Shown: positions 1-6,568 of the stretch, piece after piece
Layout: each line of letters begins with the position of its first letter
How positions within the stretch are numbered: position 1 is the stretch's first letter
Source of the DNA: a virus
Reading direction: 5' to 3' (one strand)
IMG/VR virus record: IMGVR_UViG_3300034374_003578
Coordinates: 1 to 38,924 of that record
Length of the DNA: 38,924 nt
Made by a program: the position numbers and the translations under genes
The notes under the pieces: model-generated
Told to the model about the DNA's origin: nothing
Seen by the model: the letters and a program-made list of their open reading frames with translations, nothing else
The model's database searches: none

Positions 1-2
1 AA

Positions 3-80
3 AAGAAAGATAAAGCTATTAAAGAGCTTAGAAAACTCTGTAAAATAAGAAAAGAAAAACGCACATATATTGTAAATTAA
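3..80 (+). CDS. C-terminal remnant of a gene entering from the left edge
   Basis: Only the last 25 codons of an open frame that enters from the left edge are present, ending in TAA at 78-80. The encoded tail is rich in Lys and Arg (for example KELRKLCKIRKEKR), as in a basic C-terminus. It is the only one of the three forward frames that stays open to base 77; the other two stop by base 48. No start, domain or function can be read, and because the segment is short and A-rich the open frame could be chance. Confidence 0.35.
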   Translation, partial: KKDKAIKELRKLCKIRKEKRTYIVN

Positions 81-82
81 AT

Positions 83-112
83 TTTAAGTAACTATGGTAG
101 TGTTTATGTTTG
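83..112 (+). promoter_or_regulatory. candidate Bacteroidota-type promoter
   Basis: TATGTTTG at 105-112 matches the Bacteroidota -7 box TAnnTTTG. TTTA at 83-86 lies 18 bases upstream, where the -33 TTTG box is expected, with one mismatch. Transcription would begin near 119 and run through the long hairpin at 122-194 into the 215-490 gene. The -7 match is good but the -33 match is imperfect, and the sequence is AT-rich, so chance is possible. Confidence 0.35.
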
Positions 113-121
113 CTAACGGTT

Positions 122-194
122 TGGCTAAGAAGCGTAGCCACGTAATCACGCTTCATTAAAACACAAAAAGTCGCATGGCTATGCTTTTTAGCTG
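122..194 (+). other. long imperfect hairpin, attC-like
   Basis: Bases 124-140 pair with 176-192 in an uninterrupted 17-bp stem containing two G-T wobbles (at 129/187 and 134/182). Two more wobble pairs extend it outward to 122/194. The loop is 35 bases. Inside it, GAAGCGT (129-135) can alternatively pair with ACGCTTC (148-154). The hairpin sits immediately before the GTTGTGTGC box at 197-205. A long stem with a GTT-type box outside it is the general architecture of integron attC sites, but the strict consensus GTTRRRY is not met. It could instead be a structured leader RNA. Confidence 0.5.
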
Positions 195-195
195 T

Positions 196-210
196 TGTTG
201 TGTGCAGTAC
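196..210 (+). repeat. left arm of inverted repeat flanking the first small gene
   Basis: TGTTGTGTGCAGTAC. Its reverse complement occurs at 490-504 with a single mismatch (14 of 15). The two arms lie just outside the 215-490 coding region, like cassette boundaries. Confidence 0.75.
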
Positions 211-214
211 GGTT

Positions 215-490
215 ATGATATTAAAATGTTATTTAGTAAATGATAATGGAAATAAGTATGCAATATTTAATGAAATGATGGAGATAGAAGGGGAATTTTC
301 TCTTGCCTGTTTAAACGACTTTCTAAATTATTACGCTGAACCTGACTGTGATTCGCTTGATGAGATAGACATACCTAATGACGGGTGTAGTTATCATTAT
401 GAAATTGAAGCAGAATTACAGGAGTTTGGTACAGGTGTCGGGATGGATTCAAATATTGCATATGAAATTGTCGGCTATACTCGATTGTAG
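215..490 (+). CDS. small acidic protein of unknown function
   Basis: A 91-aa protein if started at the ATG at 215. A GTG at 200 would add five residues (MCSTV) but lies inside the inverted-repeat arm, so the ATG is preferred. The protein is acidic and rich in Asp, Glu, Asn and Tyr (for example AEPDCDSLDEIDIPND), with no membrane segment and no recognised domain. It stands alone between the arms of a 15-base inverted repeat (196-210 and 490-504), which would fit a single-gene cassette. No function is assigned. Confidence 0.6.
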   Translation: MILKCYLVNDNGNKYAIFNEMMEIEGEFSLACLNDFLNYYAEPDCDSLDEIDIPNDGCSYHYEIEAELQEFGTGVGMDSNIAYEIVGYTRL

Positions 491-504
491 TATTGCACAC
501 AACA
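490..504 (+). repeat. right arm of inverted repeat flanking the first small gene
   Basis: GTATTGCACACAACA, complementary to 196-210 at 14 of 15 positions. The arm starts on the last base of the stop codon of the enclosed gene. Its GCACACAAC end mirrors the GTTGTGTGC of the left arm. Confidence 0.75.
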
Positions 505-526
505 TAGGAATCAAATTAACTAAATC

Positions 527-775
527 ATGAAAAAGGAAACATGGGTGCTTAGACCCGAAACTAAAAAGGATGAAGTAAAGTACGTTAGAGGTGCATTGTA
601 TCAATTTGACGACGGTTTTTTTATCGGCTCAGACCAACACAGTAAATACATTTTGGTTTGCTTAAATAATGGAGTGCAATACGATGACCCAATGAATAAG
701 GCAGACCTTGAGAGAGCCATGAATGAAGACGGGGTAGTAATGGTATCAGAATCAATCAAAATCGAGATGCTATGA
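527..775 (+). CDS. small phage protein of unknown function
   Basis: An 82-aa protein beginning MKKETWVLRPET. The start follows an A-rich leader with no Shine-Dalgarno sequence, as usual for Bacteroidota. It looks like a compact mixed alpha/beta protein (alternating beta segments such as KYILVCLNN) with no cysteine cluster or membrane segment. Its stop overlaps the next start as ATGA (772-775), so the two genes are probably translationally coupled. Function unknown. Confidence 0.6.
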   Translation: MKKETWVLRPETKKDEVKYVRGALYQFDDGFFIGSDQHSKYILVCLNNGVQYDDPMNKADLERAMNEDGVVMVSESIKIEML

Positions 776-1056
776 GTGATAATGAATTAAAGAAACTGGC
801 TGTGTATATAGTAGAAGAACTAACTAAACCCAATGAAGATTTTATCGATGGACTGGGTTTTCATTTAGCTTTCTTTGATATTAATCAATTCAGTGAGTAC
901 GAGATACTACAGGTTAGCCACGAGATAAAACAGTTAAACAAGCTGTTGGAGAATAGTATCACTAATGAGAACTATGAGACATCGTCTATTCTTTTCAAGA
1001 AAATAAAGCAACTAGAAAAAGAGCGTGATATACTAGAGAAGAATAAAAAAAAATAG
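772..1056 (+). CDS. small coiled-coil protein of unknown function
   Basis: A 94-aa protein whose start overlaps the preceding stop by four bases. The second half is strongly helical and charged, with heptad-like spacing (HEIKQLNKLLEN, then KIKQLEKERDILEKNKKK), suggesting a coiled coil and oligomerisation. No catalytic motif is visible. It is probably in the same transcript as the gene at 527-775. Confidence 0.6.
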   Translation: MSDNELKKLAVYIVEELTKPNEDFIDGLGFHLAFFDINQFSEYEILQVSHEIKQLNKLLENSITNENYETSSILFKKIKQLEKERDILEKNKKK

Positions 1057-1099
1057 AAGAAAAAGGATTGTAAAAGCTGTCTAATCAAAACTAGAAACA

Positions 1100-1441
1100 A
1101 TGAGTAAAGAAAAAATGACGGCCGAGGAAATAGCACAATGGGCTGTTGATAACAGACACTCAAAGGGTGAGGGAAGAGATAAGTCAGACCATGAAATCTA
1201 CCATCATCTAAGAGATTCAATCGAAGCCTACGCTCAACAGCAACCTCGGTGGGTAAGTGATGAGGAGATTGATAATTTAGCTTGGGATGAAAAAGATGTT
1301 GTGGGAGCAATGAAAGCGGTGCGCGACCTCATCTTCAACGGTGAGAAACGGGATGAGGTTTGCGACCACCCGTTCTTTTATGTACGAAGTAAATGCGATG
1401 GCGAACTGAACCATTGTCTAAAATGTGGCGAGTATTTGTAG
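1100..1441 (+). CDS. small protein with C-terminal zinc-binding-like cysteines
   Basis: A 113-aa protein. The N-terminal two thirds is acidic and helical (EEIAQWAVDNRHSKGEG, then EEIDNLAWDEKDVVGAMKAV). The C-terminal 30 residues carry Cys and His spaced like a small zinc site: CDHPF, one internal Cys, then H-C-L-K-C-G. The final CxxC-G is typical of a zinc knuckle. Bases 1436-1443, which include the stop codon, form TTGTAGCA, repeated downstream in both orientations. Function unknown; DNA or protein binding is only an inference from the Cys pattern. Confidence 0.6.
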   Translation: MSKEKMTAEEIAQWAVDNRHSKGEGRDKSDHEIYHHLRDSIEAYAQQQPRWVSDEEIDNLAWDEKDVVGAMKAVRDLIFNGEKRDEVCDHPFFYVRSKCDGELNHCLKCGEYL

Positions 1442-1518
1442 CAAACCGTGGGTGAACGAACCGCTAAATGCGGCTGTGTGGCAACTATTGTTGTAGCATC
1501 GTTTTAATGTGCTACAAC
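1436..1518 (+). repeat. hairpin-rich spacer with repeated TTGTAGCA
   Basis: TTGTAGCA occurs at 1436-1443 and again at 1491-1498, with its reverse complement TGCTACAA at 1510-1517. Bases 1490-1498 and 1510-1518 form a perfect 9-bp stem (GTTGTAGCA with TGCTACAAC) with an 11-base loop. A second small hairpin, CCGC-TAAAT-GCGG, lies at 1461-1473. No T-run follows the stems, so these are not simple terminators. The GTTGTAGC/GCTACAAC boxes parallel the GTTGTGTGC/GCACACAAC boxes near base 200. Confidence 0.6.
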
Positions 1519-1544
1519 TTCATTTACTAAAAGAATATAATGAA

Positions 1545-1697
1545 ATGAAATACAAAGTATTATCATACAATAAAGAGAGAGCTGGTGTTAGGGTTGATTA
1601 TATAAATACAAGGTCTGAAGATGAGGCTTACATAGCGATGAAAGAACTTTATCCTAGTCGTCATATTTTTAATATTACATGCATCGACAATCTCTGA
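1545..1697 (+). CDS. 50-aa protein of unknown function
   Basis: The start at ATG 1545 gives MKYKVLSYNKERAG. The reading frame is open back to 1509, but that upstream part overlaps the hairpin arm and lacks protein character, so 1545 is chosen. The product appears to be a small alpha/beta protein with a DEAYIAMKELYP helix near the middle. Short A-rich leader, no Shine-Dalgarno. No family recognised. Confidence 0.5.
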   Translation: MKYKVLSYNKERAGVRVDYINTRSEDEAYIAMKELYPSRHIFNITCIDNL

Positions 1698-1702
1698 TTT
1701 TG

Positions 1703-1760
1703 AAAAGTGTAAAGTTAGGTAGATATAATAATACTATATATTAGCTATATTTACACTTTT
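1703..1760 (+). terminator. 11-bp inverted repeat, possible bidirectional terminator or operator
   Basis: AAAAGTGTAAA at 1703-1713 and TTTACACTTTT at 1750-1760 are perfect reverse complements separated by 36 AT-rich bases. Because one arm ends in TTTT and the other begins with AAAA, the structure could terminate transcription in either direction. It lies between the 50-aa gene and the 233-aa gene. An operator role is the alternative. Confidence 0.45.
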
Positions 1761-1777
1761 AAACCTTACTTAAACCA

Positions 1778-2479
1778 ATGATACCAAACAGAAAGATAAA
1801 ATGGTTGTGGGATAAAAGAATCGTTACCACACGATACCCCATAACAGATAAGCCAACCAAAACATTCAACTGGGGTTGGTTCTACGAACAGGGTACATAT
1901 GAGTACTACTCCCTGTTTCGATCTCCACACATGATTAAGACCCCTAACGGGTTTTCTTGGCATCTTCGAGTTCTTCATCACCTAAACGATTTTAGCTACG
2001 ATGAACTAGTCGAGGTGGCTAACTTCATTGCGTGTAAGAGAAATGGATTCACCGCATCACATATAAACAACAAAACAAGGGATGACATCATCACTAATTT
2101 ATGGAATGACAAAAGTGGTAACGCACCTGAGAATAGACTTAGAAAGGTTATATTTAAGGTTGGGTGTGGATTAGAGCAACACGAGAAAAGAAGTATCATA
2201 GGGCAACTAATAGGTCGCAGTAGTCGTATTACTACTGACGATGTTATTGATTGTGCGCATCTTATTAGTGAGTCAAATAAGAAGGTAACTATAAGTGGTA
2301 TAAGTCGTAGCCTTGGTTGTTCAAGGGTATTTCTTTACGACATAATGGATGAGGACATAAGAGAGCAGATACATCGTCTAAATGAAGATTTAAACGATGA
2401 AAAGCTACAGCGAAAAAAGCTATCTAAGATACAAGAAGGATGCACTGGAAAGTCAGCCAATATTCAAGCATTGGGATGA
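1778..2479 (+). CDS. phage protein with C-terminal HTH-like segment
   Basis: A 233-aa protein. The N-terminal half is rich in Trp and other aromatics (KIKWLWDKR, FNWGWFYEQG) and matches no family I can name. Around residues 168-190 the segment KVTISGISRSLGCSRVFLYDIM reads as a helix-turn-helix, with helix, turn (LGCS) and recognition helix, followed by a charged helical tail. The tail overlaps the downstream sigma-factor gene by 83 bases in another frame. Position directly before a sigma factor fits a DNA-binding regulatory role, but this is inference. Confidence 0.65.
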   Translation: MIPNRKIKWLWDKRIVTTRYPITDKPTKTFNWGWFYEQGTYEYYSLFRSPHMIKTPNGFSWHLRVLHHLNDFSYDELVEVANFIACKRNGFTASHINNKTRDDIITNLWNDKSGNAPENRLRKVIFKVGCGLEQHEKRSIIGQLIGRSSRITTDDVIDCAHLISESNKKVTISGISRSLGCSRVFLYDIMDEDIREQIHRLNEDLNDEKLQRKKLSKIQEGCTGKSANIQALG

Positions 2480-3137
2480 GTACACAAGGGATGAACTTAT
2501 AATCAAATTCCTACCACTAGTTGAGAGTATATCTAGGTCATTTAATTCAAGTGACATGTCCTCTGGGATTCTTGACATGATGGATCTGATCCAGTATGGT
2601 TCCATCGGTCTAGTGTCAGCCGTGGATAAGTTTGATGTGGAACTGTGCATGTCTAAGCCAGACCCTGAAAAAAGCATCAAGTCCTTCTTGGCTAAAAGAA
2701 TTAAGGGAGCAATAAGGAGGGCCATCGATAATAATCGTGGAACCATGAAGATTACCGAGTATAGACAGAACGAGATTAGAAGAACAAAGGAGGGTGTTGA
2801 GTTGATATTCAATAGTATATTCAAGAGCATAGATGCACACGACTCTAACGGTTCCAACCAGTTCTATAACATACCAGAGATTAACAAGACGTTCAACGTG
2901 GAGATACTTAATAGATACCTACTGTCTATCATGAAGAATGTTTTAGATACCGAAGAATACCACATCGTCAGAATGTTCTATGGTCTGGACTGTCGAAAAC
3001 GTAGCGCAAAAGAGATAGCTAGTGAGTTAGGTATTAGTGGGAACAACAGCAACGTGAAGGTATCCACGATAAAGAAAGCAGCTATAGATAAATTAATTAA
3101 TAAAATAAATCCTGAAATTGTTTTGGGGTTAATGTAA
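2397..3137 (+). CDS. sigma-70 family RNA polymerase sigma factor
   Basis: A 246-aa protein. Residues about 33-112 match sigma region 2: ELIIKFLPLVESIS, then DLIQYGSIGLVSAVDKFD, the core-binding signature equivalent to DLIQEGNIGLMKAVEKF, followed by a basic stretch KRIKGAIRRAI. Residues about 180-235 match region 4: LDTEEYHIVRMFYGLD, then the HTH SAKEIASELGIS and TIKKAAIDKL. The protein would recruit host core RNA polymerase to phage promoters. The ATG at 2397 lies 83 bases inside the upstream gene; no later Met precedes region 2, so the overlap seems real. A promoter lies near its 3' end (3122-3151). Confidence 0.85.
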   Translation: MKSYSEKSYLRYKKDALESQPIFKHWDEYTRDELIIKFLPLVESISRSFNSSDMSSGILDMMDLIQYGSIGLVSAVDKFDVELCMSKPDPEKSIKSFLAKRIKGAIRRAIDNNRGTMKITEYRQNEIRRTKEGVELIFNSIFKSIDAHDSNGSNQFYNIPEINKTFNVEILNRYLLSIMKNVLDTEEYHIVRMFYGLDCRKRSAKEIASELGISGNNSNVKVSTIKKAAIDKLINKINPEIVLGLM

Positions 3138-3151
3138 TTTGATTACATTTG
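3122..3151 (+). promoter_or_regulatory. Bacteroidota-type promoter for the replication operon
   Basis: TTTG at 3122-3125 and TACATTTG at 3144-3151 are separated by 18 bases, an exact match to the Bacteroidota housekeeping pattern TTTG...TAnnTTTG. The -33 box lies in the last codons of the sigma gene. Transcription would begin near 3157-3159, giving a leader of about 95 bases before the ERF gene at 3253. Confidence 0.7.
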
Positions 3152-3162
3152 TATTCATAAAG

Positions 3163-3239
3163 GTCGCAACCAAAATGAAATTTAGTATACTACAACTAAG
3201 CCTTGGTAGAGTTTGCGACTCTCTACTGGGGCTTTTTTT
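3163..3239 (+). terminator. leader terminator hairpin with possible antiterminator partner
   Basis: Hairpin arms AGCC (3199-3202) plus GTAGAG (3206-3211) pair with CTCTAC (3221-3226) plus GGCT (3230-3233), followed by a T-run to 3239: a rho-independent terminator reading rightward. Its loop contains TTGCGAC (3213-3219), exactly complementary to GTCGCAA at 3163-3169 just after the promoter, so an alternative fold or pseudoknot is possible. A 10-base palindrome TAGTATACTA lies at 3183-3192. It either ends the sigma transcript or attenuates the replication operon. Confidence 0.7.
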
Positions 3240-3252
3240 AAACCATTAAACC

Positions 3253-3798
3253 ATGAAAAAGCTAAACGAAAAGCTTAAGGAAATTCAAGTTAATTTCAAG
3301 AGCAAGAAGAGCCGATACAATAGTTTCGGTAAGTATAACTTCAGGAGCGCTGAGGATATACTTGAGGCAATCAAACCATTTTTAGTAGAGATGAACTGCA
3401 CGGTTCGTGTAAACGAGGAGTTTATACATTCTGATGTTCCAATCATTAAGTCTACGGCTATTATCACAGATGGTGAGGAATCAATCAGCGCAAGTGCTAT
3501 CGTTGGTGTTGACCTAAACCAAAAGGGTATGCAGACCCCACAACAATTTGGTTCCGCATCGTCTTATGGAAAGAAGTATGCGCTTGGTAATCTACTGTTA
3601 ATTGACGACACCCAAGACTCAGATGCCACCAATGACCACGGTAGGGGATCACAAAGCAAGCCTGAATTAAAGAAGGGTAGTAAGGCTTATGAAGCTGCGG
3701 TTAAGTATCTATCTGAGGGTAACAGCATTGAAACAATAAAGCTTAAGTACAGCCTCTCTGAGGACGTTGAGAAGCAGTTAATGACCGACCACCTATGA
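3253..3798 (+). CDS. ERF-family single-strand annealing protein
   Basis: A 181-aa protein with the ERF (essential recombination function) signature. The N-terminal GKYNFRSAEDILEAIKPFL (about residues 26-44) and the core GSASSYGKKYALGNLLLIDDTQDSDA pattern (about 100-125) match the family's G-S-x3-Y-x-K/R-Y-x-L...D-D hallmark. These proteins anneal complementary single strands and promote phage recombination and genome circularisation or concatemer formation. The next gene, which starts four bases before this stop (ATGA), encodes a RecE-like nuclease, and an SSB follows: the usual phage recombination set. First gene after the leader terminator. Confidence 0.85.
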   Translation: MKKLNEKLKEIQVNFKSKKSRYNSFGKYNFRSAEDILEAIKPFLVEMNCTVRVNEEFIHSDVPIIKSTAIITDGEESISASAIVGVDLNQKGMQTPQQFGSASSYGKKYALGNLLLIDDTQDSDATNDHGRGSQSKPELKKGSKAYEAAVKYLSEGNSIETIKLKYSLSEDVEKQLMTDHL

Positions 3799-4529
3799 AT
3801 AAAGATGAAGCCGTTGCTAGACTAAAGAACGATGAGGATTACTACGGTGATTTTGGTAGCCAATACCTATCCAATAGTAACATCGACAGTCTACTAAACA
3901 ATCCACTTGCGTTTAAAGACAAGCCTGAGCAGACGGCCTCTTTCTTAGTTGGTGGGTACCTACACACAGTCATACTAGAGCCTCATAAGCTGAATAAGTA
4001 TAAGATAATTGATTCATCATCAAGAAACACTAAAGCTTACAAGGAGATGTCAGGCGGTGAGTTGTGTCTACTACAGCATGAGGTGGACAAGATTGATTTG
4101 ATGAAGCAAAGGATTATAGACAACGAAGTATGCGCTCAGCTGATTAGAACTGGTGATGTGGAGTACGAGGTGCCGAACATCGCCAAGATTGGATCTAATA
4201 TTTGGAAGGGTAAGGCCGATGTGCTTAACCATGACGATAAGATGATTATTGATATCAAGTCTACGAGTAACATATCTGCGTTTAGATCATCTGCGTACAG
4301 ATATAACTACGACAGTCAGGCCTACATCTACAGTGAGTTATTCCCTGGCTATTCCTTTGTATTCATGGTGATTGACAAGAACACGTTGCAGTTGGGTCTT
4401 TATGACTGTAGTGAGTCGTTTTTACAAAGCGGAATGGACAAGGTGGAGAGGGCTAACCTTAATTACGATTTATTTTTTAAGCTAGGGGAGACCGACCCTA
4501 GTCAATTTCTAACAACAGAAACACTTTAA
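3795..4529 (+). CDS. RecE-like PD-(D/E)XK exonuclease
   Basis: A 244-aa protein resembling the C-terminal nuclease domain of exodeoxyribonuclease VIII. Visible motifs: GGYLHTVILEP with His57 and Glu62, GKAD with Asp142, IIDIKST with Asp153 and Lys155 (the D-x-K core), and YDSQAYIY with Gln175. The expected role is 5'-3' resection of duplex ends to give 3' single strands for the ERF protein encoded just upstream. Start overlaps the ERF stop by four bases, implying coupled translation. Catalytic residues look intact. Confidence 0.85.
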   Translation: MNKDEAVARLKNDEDYYGDFGSQYLSNSNIDSLLNNPLAFKDKPEQTASFLVGGYLHTVILEPHKLNKYKIIDSSSRNTKAYKEMSGGELCLLQHEVDKIDLMKQRIIDNEVCAQLIRTGDVEYEVPNIAKIGSNIWKGKADVLNHDDKMIIDIKSTSNISAFRSSAYRYNYDSQAYIYSELFPGYSFVFMVIDKNTLQLGLYDCSESFLQSGMDKVERANLNYDLFFKLGETDPSQFLTTETL

Positions 4530-4541
4530 ATTTTATATATT

Positions 4542-4853
4542 ATGGCAGGAATTATTAAAGGTACTATCAATCTATCAGATATCCCTAAGGATAAAATTAT
4601 TGATGGTAAAAAAGGTAAGCTTATACCTATTACAATCACAGTAAAAGATGAGCTTGACAACTTCGGCAACCAAGGTCCTATTATTGTATCACAATCAAAA
4701 GAAGAGCGTGCTGCAAAAGAAGCAAAGACATATCTTGGTAACGTAAAGGTTGTTTGGACAAACGGAGAGTTTCCACAACCAGCACCACGCGAAGATCAAC
4801 CTCAACCACAAGCTAAAAAGCAAGTAGTACAAGAAGACGATCTACCTTTCTGA
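4542..4853 (+). CDS. SSB-like single-stranded DNA-binding protein
   Basis: A 103-aa protein with a beta-rich N-terminal two thirds (KLIPITITVKDELDNFGNQGPIIVSQS), a Pro/Gln-rich linker, and the C-terminal tail VQEDDLPF. An acidic tail ending in D-x-P-F is the partner-binding tip of bacterial and phage SSBs. It is shorter than a canonical SSB (about 150-180 aa) and the OB fold is only inferred. Location between the exonuclease and the primase-helicase supports the call. The stop TGA shares its last base with the next ATG (TGATG). Confidence 0.75.
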   Translation: MAGIIKGTINLSDIPKDKIIDGKKGKLIPITITVKDELDNFGNQGPIIVSQSKEERAAKEAKTYLGNVKVVWTNGEFPQPAPREDQPQPQAKKQVVQEDDLPF

Positions 4854-6568
4854 TGAATAAAATAGAGTACACCGAAATTAATGGTTATACGATTGAAGAG
4901 TTTAATCGTTATGGCCTTGAAGTTGGTAAGACGCAGGGGATTTGCCCCCTGTGTTCTGCCGACAGAAAGCCTGAAAACCGAAAAGCCAAGTGTGCTTCCT
5001 ATGACTGGGAACGCGGTCTAGGAACATGCCATAACTGCAACACAACATTTCAATTACACACATTCCAAAGAAGGGGGGAGGTAACCAAGGTATACACAAG
5101 ACCAGAGCCTATCACTGAATTGAGCATAGGCACAAAGGTAGAGCAGTGGTTTGCTTCTCGTGGAATTAGCAAAAGAACCCTCAATGACTTAAAAGTTACT
5201 GAGGGTTTTGAGTATATGCCCCAACTTGGTAGGGAGGTTAATACCATACAATTCAACTACTACATTGGTGGGGAGTTGGTTAACGTCAAGTATCGGGATG
5301 GTCATAAAAACTTCAAGCTATACAAGGGCGCTGAAAAGGTGTTCTATAATACAGACTCATTAGTTGGTCACAACACGGCCATTATTGTTGAAGGTGAAAT
5401 GGATGTTTGTGCTTTGTATGAGTCAGGTATGAAGAATGCGGTTAGCGTTCCCAATGGGGCCACCCTAACAAATAACAATCTTGATTACCTTGACCACTGC
5501 ATTGAATACTTTGATGACAAGGATCGTATAATTCTAGCCTTAGATCAGGATGAGCCAGGCCAGGCCCTACAAGCTGAATTAATTAGGAGGCTTGGTGCTG
5601 AGGTTTGTTGGATTGCAGATTTTGATGACTGTAAGGACGCTAATGAATACCTGATTAAGTATGGCCGTGAAGAATTGGTGGCTAGAATTAATAAGTGTAA
5701 GCCAGTTCCTATGGAGCATGTGGTGACATTTAAAGACATAGAGGAAGAACTGAGGGACTTTGTCCTGAATGGGTTTAAGCCAGGCTATCAGATTGGTATT
5801 GAAAGTTTTGACAAGATATTCAGTACATACACTAGTCAGTTTATTACAGTTACTGGTATACCAAGTAGTGGCAAGAGCGACTTTGTGGACATGATGTGTG
5901 TCGGATATAATCAGAACTATGGTTGGAAGATTGCGTTTGCGTCCCCTGAAAATCATCCTACGTTTCTTCACGCCCATAAGCTAATGCGTAAGCTGTGGGG
6001 TGATATGCCATCGTCTAGAGACTTTGACAATGAGAAATGGGTTGAGGTATCTGAACGGTTGAACGATGACTTCTTCTTTATTGACATGGATAAGTATACC
6101 CTAGAGTCTGTATTAGCTAAGGGAGCTGAATTGGTGAGGCGTAAGGGTATTAAGTGCTTAGTCATTGATCCATTTAATAAAGTAAGGAGCCAAGAGTCTC
6201 AGTCAGACGTAAATGTCTACACTATGGATTACCTATCAAAGATTGAGGTCTTTGCTAAAAAGTACGATGTGTTAGTCATTGTTGTAGCACACCCAACCAA
6301 GATGTACAAAACACCTGATGGTCAGATGGAGGAGCCAACAATGTACAACATTAAAGGTGGTGGCGAGTGGTATGATGCTAGCTATCATGGCATACTGGTG
6401 CATCGTGATTACCAAGCGAAAACAGTGAAGGCTAAGGTGCTGAAGGTTAAGTTTCAAAACCTTGGTGAGAATGGTGCTGAAGCGCACTTTAATTGGGACT
6501 GGAGAAGCGGAAGATTTGATCCCATCAGGGAAATTGATACTACAATGCCATGGGAAATAGATGCCTAA
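4853..6568 (+). CDS. bifunctional DNA primase-helicase, T7 gp4 type
   Basis: A 571-aa protein with three parts. (1) A zinc ribbon with Cys31, Cys34, Cys59 and Cys62 (CPLC...CHNC). (2) A TOPRIM primase domain with IIVEGEMD (Glu180) and ILALDQDEPG (Asp231, Asp233). (3) A RecA-like replicative helicase with Walker A GIPSSGKSD (335-343) and Walker B CLVIDPFN (Asp439), plus a C-terminal VVAHPTK segment resembling helicase motif H3. The length matches T7 gp4 (566 aa). It unwinds the fork and lays down primers. A DNA polymerase partner is not in the window. Confidence 0.93.
   Translation: MNKIEYTEINGYTIEEFNRYGLEVGKTQGICPLCSADRKPENRKAKCASYDWERGLGTCHNCNTTFQLHTFQRRGEVTKVYTRPEPITELSIGTKVEQWFASRGISKRTLNDLKVTEGFEYMPQLGREVNTIQFNYYIGGELVNVKYRDGHKNFKLYKGAEKVFYNTDSLVGHNTAIIVEGEMDVCALYESGMKNAVSVPNGATLTNNNLDYLDHCIEYFDDKDRIILALDQDEPGQALQAELIRRLGAEVCWIADFDDCKDANEYLIKYGREELVARINKCKPVPMEHVVTFKDIEEELRDFVLNGFKPGYQIGIESFDKIFSTYTSQFITVTGIPSSGKSDFVDMMCVGYNQNYGWKIAFASPENHPTFLHAHKLMRKLWGDMPSSRDFDNEKWVEVSERLNDDFFFIDMDKYTLESVLAKGAELVRRKGIKCLVIDPFNKVRSQESQSDVNVYTMDYLSKIEVFAKKYDVLVIVVAHPTKMYKTPDGQMEEPTMYNIKGGGEWYDASYHGILVHRDYQAKTVKAKVLKVKFQNLGENGAEAHFNWDWRSGRFDPIREIDTTMPWEIDA

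Noticed and set aside
200-214. GTG at 200 as the start of the first small gene
   Set aside because: It lies within the inverted-repeat arm, and an ATG follows five codons later.
2453-2857. 134-codon minus-strand frame opposite the sigma factor
   Set aside because: Antisense to sigma region 2; no independent support.
5579-5977. 132-codon minus-strand frame opposite the primase-helicase
   Set aside because: Overlaps the TOPRIM to Walker A region of a well-supported gene and shows no domain.
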